64,000 bases of DNA. It comes from Bacillus sp. MUM 116. Lineage in GTDB: Bacteria; Bacillota; Bacilli; Bacillales; Cytobacillaceae. The notes under the pieces are model-generated. The model was not told the origin of the DNA. It did no database searches and saw only the letters and a list, made by a program, of their open reading frames with translations. This document shows positions 7,161-16,144 of this stretch, piece after piece. The position numbers and the translations under genes were made by a program. Location: the NCBI RefSeq assembly GCF_001866655.1, contig NZ_MLYR01000036.1, forward strand, positions 1-64,000. Direction: 5' to 3'. Position 1 is the stretch's first letter. Every line of letters starts with the position of its first letter.

Positions 7161-7568
7161 ATGACTGTTGAACAATTAAAGAATATCAAAATCAGAAAGG
7201 CCGCAAAACAAGACCTTTCTCAACTATTACCAATTATGTTGAATTACGTAATTGATTTTACTGACGAAAAAATGCTAATCCACTCTTTAAATGAAATTTA
7301 CAACGACTCAACAAAAGGATTACAATTTGTGGCTGAAAAAGATAACGAGATTATTGGATTTGCAACTTTATATTTTACTTATAATAACCTTGAGGTTAAG
7401 AAAATCGCAGTGCTGCATGATTTATTTGTAATTCCTCAATACAGAAAAGAGAAAGTTGAACAAATTCTTTTTGAAACATGCCTTAAATTTATTAGAGAAA
7501 ATGATTTTTTATATATGGTTTGGGAAACAGCCCAAAGTAATGGAAACGCTCAAAAAATATATAAATAA
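7161..7568 (+). CDS. GNAT-family acetyltransferase, possibly C-terminally truncated
   Basis: A 135-residue protein starting at ATG 7161 (GGAGG ten bases upstream; an earlier in-frame ATG at 7143 lacks one). The GNAT fold is visible: IKIRKAAKQDLSQLLPIM, FVAEKDNEIIGFATL, VLHDLFVIPQYRKEKVEQIL (the acetyl-CoA loop, though the usual Q/RxxGxG/A is degenerate as QYRKEK) and NGNAQKIYK. Family members normally continue about ten residues past the NxxAxxxY motif; here the stop comes immediately, inside a 22-bp terminator stem. Activity is therefore doubtful. A sigma-54 promoter precedes it. Confidence 0.75.
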   Translation: MTVEQLKNIKIRKAAKQDLSQLLPIMLNYVIDFTDEKMLIHSLNEIYNDSTKGLQFVAEKDNEIIGFATLYFTYNNLEVKKIAVLHDLFVIPQYRKEKVEQILFETCLKFIRENDFLYMVWETAQSNGNAQKIYK

Positions 7569-7609
7569 AATCCGGGGCCAATCATATGGCCTCGGATTTT
7601 ATTTATATA
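7558..7609 (+). terminator. 22-bp hairpin overlapping the GNAT stop
   Basis: Bases 7558-7579 pair with 7588-7609 over 22 positions (one G-U) around an 8-base loop. The left arm includes the last GNAT codons and the stop. It looks like a terminator or a fused repeat that trimmed the gene. Confidence 0.7.
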
Positions 7610-7768
7610 CCGACCAAAGCTATGGCTGACGAGTGACACAAAAGTACTTAATACCTTGTAAAAATGCTAATGTATGTGTTTTTTTATTCTGTTCAATAAA
7701 GTATGGCCATCATTGTGAAAGTTTTCACTTATACTAATAGAGAAATTTAGTGCAACAAGGGTGGAATT

Positions 7769-8920
7769 TATGACTTTGAAAATTGGATTCAAGAAATGAT
7801 GAATTCCATCCACAGGAAGAGCTATAAACCACCAGAGGTTAGAAGAGTTTGGATACCAAAACCAGGGAAAGCAGAAAAGCGCCCTATAGGAGTTCCCTGT
7901 GTAGCAGATAGGGCTTTACAAAGAAGTACCTCAACGGTACTATCTGCTATTTATGAACAAGATTTCTAAAACTGTTCATTTGGAGGAAGGCCCAAAAGAA
8001 GTGCCCATAACGCTTTAGCTACTTTGAATGAGATTATTTCAGGGAAGAAGGTTAGTTGGGTTCTAGAGGCTGACTTAAAGAATTTCTTCGGTACTCTTAA
8101 TCATGAATGGATCATCAAGTTTGTTGAACACAGGATAGGTGATCCAAGAATCATTGGTTTTATAAAGCGATGGCTTAAAGCAGGAGTGTTGGAAGACGGC
8201 AAAGTTTACACCAGTGAAATAGGAACACCGCAAGGTGGTTCGATTAGTGTGCTACTTAGTAATATATACTTACACTATGTACTTGACCTTTGGTTTGAAA
8301 AAGCCATAAAACCTAGACTTAAAGGTGAATCTTATCTGGTCAGGGATATAGACGACTTTGTAGTATGTTTCCAATTCTGGTCTGATGCAAGTCGGTTTTA
8401 TGAAGTTTTAAAGAAACGTTTGCGAAAATTTTCACTAGAACTTGAGCCAAACAAAACAAGATTTGTAGAGTTTGGAAGATTTGCAACTAAACACGCAAAA
8501 AGAAAAGGGAAGAGACTAGAAACCATCTATTTCTTAGGGTTTACTCACTACTGTACGCGGAATCGAAAAGGTAATTTCATGGTAGGAAGAAAGACTGAAA
8601 AGACACGGTTTAAGAGAAGTCTAAGCAAACTTAAAGAAACACTACGTAAAATCAGGCATTGGTCAATAGAAGACCAGGTCCAGAAAGTAAACCAAATTCT
8701 TAGGGGTCATTACAACTACTATGGCATGGCTGGCAACCTGAAGCCGCTCTATAAAATATACTGTAGAACTGAGCTCTATTGGCGTAAGATGTTATGTAGT
8801 CGAAGTCAGAAAAGTCATATTACATGGAGTAAATTCCAAAAGATAAAAGCTATTTTCCCATTGTCGCGTCCAAAACTTTCAATACCTTTTAAGGAATTGA
8901 AAAAGTACGTGCTGCTGTGA
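7769..8920 (+). pseudogene. Group II intron reverse transcriptase/maturase, degenerate
   Basis: In one frame the segment reads YKPPEVRRVWIPKPGK, RPIGVPCVADRALQ, AIYEQDF, a TAA stop, NCSFGGRPKRSAHNAL, then an open frame to 8920 with LEADLKNFFGTLNH, GTPQGGSISVLLSNIYLHYVLD and the maturase X domain ending FKELKKYVLL. This is an LtrA-type intron protein without an HNH domain. Inactivating marks are the TAA in place of a residue in QDFxNCSFG, loss of the N-terminus and start, and a mutated catalytic motif: YADD has become DIDD at about 8345-8356. The intron 3' RNA end lies just downstream. Confidence 0.88.
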
Positions 8921-8933
8921 ATCAATTTCTGAA

Positions 8934-9007
8934 GAGCCCGGTGCGGGAAATCCGCACGCCGGGTTCTGTGGGGGTCTGAGCCGTTAATTGAACGGCCCTT
9001 CTACCCG
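8934..9007 (+). ncRNA. Group II intron domains V and VI
   Basis: Domain V (8934-8966) starts GAGCCCGGTGCGG and closes GCACGCCGGGTTC, a 33-nt hairpin with the GAAA-type cap expected of group II introns. Domain VI (8967-9007) folds as GGGGGTCTGAGCCGTT against AACGGCCCTTCTACCC and should carry the branch-point A near the 3' splice site at about 9007-9010. The 5' intron end was not identified. The RNA core looks better preserved than the protein, so splicing in trans with another maturase cannot be excluded. Confidence 0.7.
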
Positions 9008-9092
9008 GAGGAAAAGGGAGAGATAACTTCAAACCCTTACCTATCTGTATTAATAAAAAAGGACTATTAGCTATTTAAATTGAATAGTTTTA

Positions 9093-9830
9093 TTATGGGA
9101 CGTATGTAAATAAAATCCAATTCAACGGGGTATTAAGAGAATATTGTCCCTTTGTATTTGAAGGAATGGAAAAGGCGAATGCCTCGCTCGGATCAAAAAA
9201 CACTCTCGGAGCAGGAAAAACTAAAACTTCATCCGTTAAGCCATCTTGAGTAGCAAGCAAGCGGGCACCTTTTATAACCAATCCTTTTTCATTTCGATCT
9301 ACACCTTTAGCAGAAATTGGCTCATTCGAAAATCCCAAATAGACTTGGGAACGATTGACCTGGGGAGTAATAAAGGTATGTGTAAATGAGAGGTCGTGGT
9401 CCATAGCCCTTTCGTATAAGGATAGAATGTTTACAGGGAAACAATTATCCCTGTCTTTTAAAATGGCAGAGGAGGAGGCAAAGCTCATAACTACAGTATT
9501 CATATAGTCAGGACTTCTTCCCATTATTCCATGAGTGATTTTTGCCCAGTGTTCCATCATCCTTCTTCTCTTTAAATCCTCTTTCGTTTTTGGTTGTAAA
9601 TAGGAAAGTCCGATGGGTTCTTCTTTATAGGGTAAAAAGAAAGTCATCTCCTCATTTAAAGCAGGATCATTTTGTAAATCATAAAGAGAAGCTTTTGCTT
9701 TAAGAACCCCCTTAAAGACAGGTTGTTCAGAAATTTCCTCCTTAATTTTTTCACCATCAAACCAAATTTCATTTTCTAACTTATTTAAACGGTCAATAAA
9801 ATCTTTTCCGTTAATGATTCCCATTTTCAC
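9093..9830 (-). pseudogene. HpaB-type 4-hydroxyphenylacetate 3-monooxygenase, truncated
   Basis: The 245-residue product matches the N-terminal half of flavin-dependent HpaB/YoaI-type monooxygenases: NGKDFIDRLNKLENEIWFDGEKI, a RRRMMEHWAKITHGIMGRSPDY segment, FTHTFITPQVNRS, and GVDRNEKGLVIKGARLLATQDGLTDEVLVFP. Full-length proteins are about 480 residues. After SNTKG the sequence leaves the family and stops within about 20 codons, near the group II intron remnant, so the 3' half was lost. The 5' end is intact with an AGGAGTGGGTG-like ribosome binding site. The fragment lacks the C-terminal helical domain and should not be active. Confidence 0.85.
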
Positions 9831-10377
9831 CCACTCCTTTTGTCGAAATTATCCCAGAAAAAATCGTACTAGTTTGGCTAGTACATTCTATTGGATAACT
9901 TAGTTGCTTGTTCCTATTGGAAAAGCCTTGTTTAAAATTGAGGAAAATGTACAATCAAATGAATTTTCAATTAACAAATAACGTACGTTTCTAACCATAT
10001 TAAAATCACTAATCATGGTGACAGTCCCATGAAAAAAATAAATTTTACCATTTTTGATACCTCCGATGCTATAAGGATGTTGGCGGACCTATTTCCACCA
10101 AAAACAGACGTAGTTACTTTGTATACAATATGTAGGTAAAATCCTACATTGACTGTGTTGATGTCCCAAAAGATTATGAAAATTTTTTATTTAGTGTTGA
10201 GGACTGAATAAATGAAACAAGGTGAATGTTGATAAAAACGATGCTGCAAATCTGCAATAATTTTTATAAGAAATAACTATCTTTGTGGGTAAATACACAT
10301 TTCTTAGAGAACAAGTTGATAGGTCAATGACTAAAGAATATGATGATGTGAGATTAATAAGTAAAGGAGTACGTTTT
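9831..10377. other. Intergenic region with no clear gene
   Basis: About 550 AT-rich bases. A 36-codon frame at 10029-10139 begins ATGAAAAAAATAAATTTTACC but has no clear ribosome binding site and no recognised product. The rest shows no structure I can support. Confidence 0.4.
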
Positions 10378-10839
10378 ATGTATCCTAGACAAATACATCT
10401 ACATTATTATGTTCCATCTAATCAGGAAGCTAATTTATCATCAACTCCATCCCAAGAATCGAAATATTACCATCCGAACCTTGATGAAAGACAATTTGGC
10501 TCATTAATACCACAAACGCCACCCCCGCCAGGGCCACCTGGGGCCCATCTTCCGTTTGCACCACCTGGTCAAGGCCCAGCGGCTGGCCCGCCAACTGCAC
10601 CACCGCCATCTTTTGTTCCCCAACAGACGCAACATATAGGAACATTTGCAGTAGACCCAGGCGGTATTGCAAGATGTTTATTCAGATACACATATGTATG
10701 GCTGAGAGGTTTTGATCAATTTTGGTTTTATCCAACATTTGTTGGCCGAACCTCTGTATCAGGGTGGCGGTGGACTGGGTTTAGATGGGTATTTTTCGGA
10801 ATAAGTTTACGACAAATTCAATCGTTTACTTGTTATTAA
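10378..10839 (+). CDS. Proline-rich hypothetical protein, possible spore-surface type
   Basis: A 153-residue protein starting at ATG 10378 behind AAAGGAG; an upstream in-frame GTG lacks a binding site. The N-terminus MYPRQIHLHYYVPS leads into a proline/glycine linker (PPPPGPPGAHLPFAPPG) and a conserved C-terminal domain rich in aromatics: CLFRYTYVWLRGFDQFWFYPTFVGRTSVSGWRW and a final SFTCY. I recall Bacillus hypothetical proteins with this YVWL..FWFYPTFVGRTS domain, sometimes misannotated as transporters; there is no membrane segment here. The composition resembles spore coat or exosporium proteins, but that is inference. Confidence 0.7.
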   Translation: MYPRQIHLHYYVPSNQEANLSSTPSQESKYYHPNLDERQFGSLIPQTPPPPGPPGAHLPFAPPGQGPAAGPPTAPPPSFVPQQTQHIGTFAVDPGGIARCLFRYTYVWLRGFDQFWFYPTFVGRTSVSGWRWTGFRWVFFGISLRQIQSFTCY

Positions 10840-11016
10840 TTGGAGGGTTTAAATAGAAGAAACTCGTCAAAATAATCTTTTTTAACAAAAGCAAAGGCCT
10901 TTTCAATTCAGGGACTATTTTTGTAACTTTCCATTTGTTTTGTCGTTTTTTTGTCAACGAAAATGACGCATAGAAGGGTATGCGGGGATTTTGTATACAA
11001 AGAATATTTTCAAACT

Positions 11017-11058
11017 AAAAAATCCGATTCCCTAAATATTTGAGGAATCGGATTTTTT
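11017..11058 (+). terminator. Rho-independent terminator
   Basis: AAAAAATCCGATTCC pairs with GGAATCGGATTTTTT around 12 bases; the A and T tails make it work in both directions. Confidence 0.85.
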
Positions 11059-11110
11059 GATTTGTCTTATTCAACAATCGGGCCAGATTATTGAGAATCG
11101 TATATAATTG

Positions 11111-11248
11111 AGCGCTATCTCTGGATTAGGTGGTTTGCTTGGAGGAATGATCCTTTTAGTGTTTCGTGATATTCATGGAGCGGCAATTCTAAGCGGAGTT
11201 TGTACAGCGTTTATTCTATTGACCCTGGGGCTTCGTAGTGTGCATTAA
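11111..11248 (+). pseudogene. MFS transporter C-terminal fragment
   Basis: Forty-five codons without a start: SAISGLGGLLGGMILLV, a short loop, ILSGVCTAFILLTLG, then stop. Two hydrophobic helices with small residues match the last helices of a major facilitator protein. Only a remnant. A GGGC-core dispersed repeat abuts its 5' side near 11079. Confidence 0.45.
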
Positions 11249-11382
11249 GCGGATGGATGTAGAGTAACCAAAGAGATGTTGATGTAAAAAAGTTGGGTTC
11301 AACGAAATTTGCAAAATAAAAATCCCACGGCTATAGAGGGAAAAAGCTTTATTTATTACGGTATAAAGTAAATCATCTCCTT

Positions 11383-11583
11383 TTATACATTTTCTCCGCC
11401 ACCAATGATTGGTTTGAAGTCTTGGTCAAAAATCTGCCCTTTGATTGTTCCATTGATCGTATTTGGATTATTTGTAATTACATTATTAATACCATAACTC
11501 CCTCCAATGCTTAGATTATACTGTCTGTTGGCGTCCATTCCATTAATAACAGTTTCACCAACGCTGATTGCTGCATTGGGTTA
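11383..11583 (-). pseudogene. Hypothetical protein fragment
   Basis: Minus-strand reading gives AAISVGETVINGMDANRQYN, LSIGGSYGINNVITNNPN, TINGTIKGQIFDQDFKPI and IGGGENV before a stop, with an in-frame stop directly upstream and no start. Composition (N, G, I, V rich) resembles small spore germination or coat-associated proteins, but I cannot name the family. The 5' part is missing. Confidence 0.4.
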
Positions 11584-12219
11584 GGGAGAGTTTACAAAAA
11601 TAACTCCTATTTTTATAATTGAAGGCAAGCTTTTTATCCTCCCAACTTGCTCTGATTAAACAAATAGTAAGCAACTATTTATTCATGCTATTACTAATAT
11701 GTATATAAATTCTGTACAAGTTCTGTCAGGGTCAAACTTCCTTAAAAAGGATAAAATCAGCGCTTTTCCTAAGAAATGCAATAACCCCTACTCACTCGAT
11801 AGTGGCATTTTCATCCAACATCACCTTTTTCAAATACCCCCGAAGGGCAGTTGTGGAAAAACCTAGTGAAATTAAAAAGATTGCAATGGAATTTTTTGAG
11901 GATAATATGTTCAACTTCGTCAGTTAAATACGATTATCTCCTGAATACTCGCTAAAGGGTGCGTTAGTGAAAAAGAAATAGTTGTTTATAGGATTGAGAT
12001 CATATTTTTAGTATTTCAATTAAAGGGCGCAATTCTGCAGCAAGAATTGTGCTCTTTCTTTATGTTAAGAGCCAGATTGTGGAACAACACCTTAAAGAAA
12101 TTAGGATATCTATGCTAAGGCTAGAAGTGATTGTGAAAATTCATAATTAACCGATTGAAGCAAGGAAGAGGAAGATGTGTTAAGATATAATGCAAAATTA
12201 ACGAGAGGGTTGAAAGACA
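11584..12219. other. Intergenic region with one repeat hairpin
   Basis: About 640 AT-rich bases. Apart from the hairpin repeat at 12027-12060 I see only short broken frames. A run at 12170-12215 before the next gene contains its AGAGGG ribosome binding site. Confidence 0.4.
12027..12060 (+). repeat. GGGCGC hairpin repeat, terminator-like
   Basis: GCGCAATTC pairs with GAATTGTGC, followed by TCTTTCTTT. A nearly identical copy lies at 12840-12875, so the two bracket the flavoprotein gene at 12220-12819. Confidence 0.7.
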
Positions 12220-12819
12220 ATGTCAAGAGGAGAACATTTACTACAAGAACAATATGGAACAACAAAGAAGGCTTCCTCTTTTTATGAAAACCAAATGCTT
12301 AATTACCTAAATGATAAGATGACAGAGTTTATATCCAACCAAGGTATGATGTTTATAGCAACATCTGATTCTAGAGGTAACTGTGACTCTTCTTTTAGAG
12401 CTGGCTCAGTAGGTTTTGTACGGGTTATTGATGATAAAACATTAATATATCCTGAATATAGGGGAAATGGTGTTATGGCAAGTTTAGGGAACATCATTGA
12501 AAATCCCCATATCGGATTAATGTTTATAGATTTTTTTGAGCATTACATTGGGTTACATGTTAACGGAAAAGCTTCTATTATAGAAAACGAACAATTATCA
12601 TCACTAAAAATGACAGAAAAGATAAAGAAGGATATTAAAGAAAAAGAAGGAAATAGGTCAGAACGTTGGGTTATGATGAAAGTGGATGAAGCCTATATTC
12701 ACTGTTCAAAACATATCCCAAAACTAGAAAAGATGGACAAAAAAATAGATTGGAGAACTGATGATGGAAAACAAAAAGGTGGGGATTTCTTCAAAGCAAA
12801 ACAAAATAAAGAAGATTAA
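12220..12819 (+). CDS. Pyridoxamine 5'-phosphate oxidase-like flavoprotein
   Basis: A 199-residue cytoplasmic protein of the PNPOx-like split-barrel superfamily. Motifs read SRGEHLLQEQYGTTKKA at the N-terminus, MTEFISNQGMMFIATSDSRG, CDSSFRAG, GFVRVIDD, YPEYRGNGVMASLGNI, ENPHIGLMFIDFFE and GLHVNGKASI, matching a subfamily annotated as PNPOx-family oxidoreductases that bind FMN or F420-like cofactors. The basic C-terminal tail (about residues 175-199) is an extension of low complexity. Start ATG has GAGAGGG upstream. It is a single-gene unit bracketed by two repeat hairpins, the second of which should end its transcript. Confidence 0.88.
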   Translation: MSRGEHLLQEQYGTTKKASSFYENQMLNYLNDKMTEFISNQGMMFIATSDSRGNCDSSFRAGSVGFVRVIDDKTLIYPEYRGNGVMASLGNIIENPHIGLMFIDFFEHYIGLHVNGKASIIENEQLSSLKMTEKIKKDIKEKEGNRSERWVMMKVDEAYIHCSKHIPKLEKMDKKIDWRTDDGKQKGGDFFKAKQNKED

Positions 12820-12839
12820 AAATTATATTCATTTATCGG

Positions 12840-12875
12840 GCGCAATTCTGCAGCATGAATTGTGCTCTTTCTTTA
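12840..12875 (+). terminator. Terminator formed by GGGCGC repeat
   Basis: GCGCAATTC pairs with GAATTGTGC, then CTCTTTCTTT; second copy of the repeat at 12027-12060, 20 bases after the flavoprotein stop. Confidence 0.75.
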
Positions 12876-12963
12876 TTTTTAGGGCTATTTAGAATTAGAA
12901 GTATAGTTAATTCTTTATGAAGAATATACCTTTAGGAAGATTAAAATAAAGGGTGTGTTTCTA

Positions 12964-13425
12964 ATGCTTAATATTATTAAGGTTTCCTTTGAACATATTG
13001 ATAAAATTATAAGTTTACGGTTAGCCTTATTAAAGGAATTAGGTGAGTTGAATTCTCCCGAAGATGAGCTTCTTATGGAAACTTCAACAAGAGATTATTT
13101 GCAAAAAGCACTTTCAAACAATGAATTTATATCCTATATGGCAGAAATGAATGGAGAACCTGTAAGTATCAGCGGAATGGTTTTATTTAAAAGACCACCT
13201 TACTTAGAAAATCTCCAAGGGATTGAAGCCTAAATTCTTAATATGTACACTGTTCCTGAATATCGTGGAAAGGGCTTGGCGAAAAGATTGCTTGAAAATT
13301 GCATAGACGAAAGTAAAAAAAGTGGAGTTAAGCGAATTTGGCTGCATGCATCAGAAGACGGCGAACCTCTTTACAGAAAAATGGGTTTTAGTAATAAGGA
13401 TAGTGAAATGGAACTATTTCTCTAA
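12964..13425 (+). pseudogene. GNAT acetyltransferase with one nonsense codon
   Basis: ATG 12964 follows AAAGGGTG. The frame gives MLNIIKVSFEHIDKII, a helix to YMAEMNGEPVSISGMVLF, LENLQGIEA, then a TAA at 13231-13233, and continues in the same frame as ILNMYTVPEYRGKGLAKRLL (the acetyl-CoA binding loop RGKGLA is intact), IWLHASEDGEPLYRKMGF and a proper stop at 13425. The family normally has a tyrosine or similar residue where the TAA stands (G-x-E-A-Y-I-L-N-M-Y-T), so one base change explains the break. Otherwise full length at about 153 codons. A recent pseudogene, or a sequencing error. Confidence 0.85.
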
Positions 13426-13469
13426 CTCTTGTTCTTCAACAAACGGGCGCGATTGTTGAAGAAAACTTA

Positions 13470-13665
13470 GATTTTTAAACGACTTTATTGTTATATTTTT
13501 AAGTACAGTGAAGTATCTTACATCAAAGATTAAACAACTATATTTTAACCCCGTCCTAAATTTAGAACGGGGTTATGTTTGTTTGAGGTTTTAAAAATAA
13601 ATAACTTTATTGTCACTTTACATTTGGGGTTTTACATTCAAATAACTTTATTGTCACTATCCAAT
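13470..13665. repeat. Dispersed ~155-bp repeat, copy 1
   Basis: Matches 41893-42045 over its length. It holds TTAAACGACTTTATTGTTAT, a terminator-like hairpin (AACCCCGTCCTAAA against the following TTTAGAACGGGGTT at about 13549-13575), then two further AACTTTATTGTCAC motifs. No reading frame. Its partner copy sits beside a resolvase remnant, so a transposon origin is possible. Confidence 0.7.
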
Positions 13666-14229
13666 GTACATCATTCCAACCGTTCGTAAAAATATACTTT
13701 TGCGAACGAATTATAGTAGAAGAGATATTGCAGGAGTTGAAGGGGGTTCCCATTTTTTGGTTGCTGGTTGTAGGTAAGGGTTAGCCGAGAAGATGAGAAT
13801 GGAGTATGAGGAAAGTCTGTAGAGTTGGTTTGAAGGATGCTAATATTGACATAAACAGTTTAGAAAAATGGTAATCAAAGTTGTAAATATAAGCATAAAA
13901 AATAAATCAATACTATTTTGTTTTTATTTACGGTTATTTACCTTAGACATATCCTTAATATTAGTGACAAAGCAGGCATATACACTTCTCCGTGGACAAA
14001 CGCATACCTCACCCCGTCAACGTACCTTATGATGTACTGAGGTATGCGTTACTCCGAAGTATATATGCCGAAATGATGACGTTAGAAGAGTGGTTTAATA
14101 AAAAGAAATAATATTTTTTCTTGTTCCGTTAAAGGGTGCCTTTCTTGAATAGAGGGGCATTCCTTTTATAATTCTAATAAATCTAATAGTTGAAGGAATC
14201 TTTAGAATGATAAGGTCGGGTGGAACTAT
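13666..14229. other. Intergenic region with a long stem structure
   Basis: About 560 bases without a supportable gene. A small inverted repeat CGTTCG...CGAACG occurs near 13680-13708, and a 93-base multi-part hairpin occupies 13976-14068. Confidence 0.5.
13976..14068. repeat. 93-nt imperfect hairpin
   Basis: An outer arm of about 16 bases (GCATATACACTTCTCCG against CTCCGAAGTATATATGC), a perfect 13-bp inner arm (AACGCATACCTCA against TGAGGTATGCGTT) and a small GTAC-closed tip. There is no T run. It could be the end of an IS element, a MITE or a structured RNA. No gene overlaps it. Confidence 0.6.
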
Positions 14230-14418
14230 ATGAAGGTTAATCAAAAAACTGCTTTTTTTAATGAAAAAGAAGTTCAATACACTCATATTGAAAATGGAAG
14301 TAAAGCTGTTTGTTTTATGTTCTCTGGGTCAGGTTATACATATGATAAGCCATTAATGCATTTGGCCAGTCCTCCTCATTCATTACCCATTTATATGTTA
14401 AAAGTGAGTATTTATTAA
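14230..14418 (+). pseudogene. Alpha/beta hydrolase N-terminal fragment
   Basis: Begins at ATG 14230 and reads AVCFMFSGSGYTYDKPLM around residues 30-47, the oxyanion-side start of a small Bacillus alpha/beta hydrolase type (about 200 residues in full). After HLASPP the similarity ends and the frame stops at codon 63, so the nucleophile elbow and catalytic triad are absent. Confidence 0.55.
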
Positions 14419-14617
14419 AGAGAACCAACGGATGCAAGTATGTTTTGTAAATTAGGAAAATCCGGGGAATTCGGCTTTTAAGGTTGAAAATCTACTTAGC
14501 TTATAAAGTTTCCACATAATGTGGCCGGTACCTCTTCTATATGTCTTTTTCGCTGAAAAAAAAACGACAAAATAAAGGAAAAGTAATATTTTTATATCGA
14601 TAACCAATTAAAGATAG

Positions 14618-14652
14618 TAGAGAAAAACAATAAAGCTGGCTTTCGCCAGCTG
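14618..14652 (-). terminator. Terminator for the 76-aa membrane protein
   Basis: AGCTGGC and GCCAGCT pair around a 4-base loop; on the minus strand it is followed by TTTATTGTTTTT. It lies 20 bases past the stop of the minus-strand gene. Confidence 0.7.
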
Positions 14653-14669
14653 TTCTACCAACCTTCGCT

Positions 14670-14900
14670 TTAATCATTTTCAAAAAAGAAAAATCCCAGC
14701 AAACATAAAATTAAAAGTACTCCTAACGTACTTAGAACTAAAAAACCGATGCCTCCAACCAAAAATAATGCTTTTGGGAAAATAAAGGTCACAATTAATC
14801 CAATAAGTAAGAGCCATATAATTAACTTGAAAGTTACTTTGAGAAGTTTCCAGATGATATAACCAAAAATAATTCCAATAAGGATATGGATTATCAGCAT
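14670..14900 (-). CDS. Small membrane protein, 76 aa
   Basis: Two long hydrophobic segments (about residues 2-40 with one polar break, LIIHILIGIIFGYIIWKLL and LIIWLLLIGLIVTFIF, and residues 45-72, GGIGFLVLSTLGVLLILCLL) with an acidic C-terminus END. GGGGG lies a few bases upstream of the start and a terminator follows the stop, so it is probably a real single gene. Family unknown. Confidence 0.6.
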   Translation of the reverse strand: MLIIHILIGIIFGYIIWKLLKVTFKLIIWLLLIGLIVTFIFPKALFLVGGIGFLVLSTLGVLLILCLLGFFFFEND

Positions 14901-15164
14901 AAAACCTACCCCCTTAAAAACAATTTGTAAACAATATCATATCAAGTGAACAAAAAAATTCCTACTAGTATGATCGGGGTATGCCCCATGTTCATTCAGT
15001 TCATTTTTCTCGTTTTGTAGATTTCAAGGTAATTTCCAATGTTCCCTCAACACTTCTGGAAAACACTTCTTGAAATACCAATTCCCATATTCTCCATCTG
15101 GCAGCTGTTGCATTTCCGTTTTTGGGAACCACTTTGCGCAGCAGGAACACATTTTTGTCATGCC

Positions 15165-15332
15165 TTAATCTGCCACTTCCTTCGCTTTAGCGTATATGGT
15201 TGATCGTGGCACGCATGTTTGTTTAGAAATGTCATTTACACTTAATCGATTTGTCTCCCGTTCTGCAAACCGCTTTAATGCCCTTTTGATTTTCTTTGTG
15301 TCCTGTCCTTTCCTGCCTAAGTGGCCCAGCTA
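15165..15332 (-). pseudogene. Serine resolvase C-terminal fragment
   Basis: Minus-strand reading gives GHLGRKGQDTKKIKRALKRF, AERETNRLSVNDISKQ and PRSTIYAKAKEVAD then stop. This is the DNA-binding end of a serine recombinase: a GR-K linker and a helix-turn-helix with the usual S-T-[IL]-Y recognition helix. The catalytic domain is missing. It probably came from a Tn3-like element. Confidence 0.6.
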
Positions 15333-15564
15333 ACAGCCAGAACAGCACACCATCAATTTATAAAATATTCAATTCGCTGTTATCAAATTGTTCTTTGCCA
15401 TTAATAAAACTGTAAACAATCAATGATATAGTGAACACATCCTGTTCTACCTAGCAAACAAAAAGCCGGCTCCTTTATAAACCGGTACCCAAAATCTTTT
15501 CATTTAATTATCTTTTCATTTGTTCACTGTTTTACAAAAATTAATCTACTCAGGAGGAATAAAA

Positions 15565-16137
15565 ATGGCAACAAATAGTGCAGCAAAAAATACAGTACTA
15601 AATACTATGAATACTTCAAATACCAAAACCATCCAGCCGAAACGACTAGTGATTAGTGCAATAACAGCTTTAGCTATATTGCGGATTTTAAATAGTTATA
15701 ACTGGCTAAATGGAGCATTTGTTGGAAAAGACTCCAAATTTGCACCAGATTTTTTAAGTGGTGCTGGCTTAGCAAGCAGAATAAACGGAGGGTTTGTCCA
15801 TACAGCAATAAACTCAGGGGTTGCTTCTTTCCTCACTGATACCGTTGTTCCACATGCCTCAATCTTTGCATGGATGCTAGCTCTTGGTGAAGCATGTGTT
15901 GGTTTCTCATTATTACTTGGACTATTTACTAGAGTAGGGGGATTCTTTGCTTTTACTCAAGGTCTTGTAAATATTTTAGTTGTGTTTGGTGGAGGAGCAG
16001 ATACAATTGGGCAGAATTATTTACTCATGGTCCTTGGTCTTATATTTATATTAACTTCTCCAGGTCGGGTGTTTGGTTTAGATGGATTATTACTTAAGAA
16101 ATTCCCAAATTTCCGTATATTAAAATATCTCTGTTAA
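15565..16137 (+). CDS. DoxX/TQO-small-subunit family membrane protein
   Basis: A 190-residue integral membrane protein starting at ATG 15565 behind CAGGAGGAAT; a longer frame to 15520 lacks a binding site. Four hydrophobic segments are visible (about 28-45, 110-128 with ASIFAWMLALGEACVGFSLLLGL, 130-150 with RVGGFFAFTQGLVNILVV and 158-175). The pattern LGEACVGFSLLLGLFTRVGGFFA is the DoxX/DoxD signature. Family roles include thiosulfate:quinone oxidoreductase small subunit and redox stress partners; none can be assigned here. Single-gene unit, followed by a dispersed repeat that contains a hairpin. Confidence 0.88.
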   Translation: MATNSAAKNTVLNTMNTSNTKTIQPKRLVISAITALAILRILNSYNWLNGAFVGKDSKFAPDFLSGAGLASRINGGFVHTAINSGVASFLTDTVVPHASIFAWMLALGEACVGFSLLLGLFTRVGGFFAFTQGLVNILVVFGGGADTIGQNYLLMVLGLIFILTSPGRVFGLDGLLLKKFPNFRILKYLC

Positions 16138-16144
16138 ATCGATG

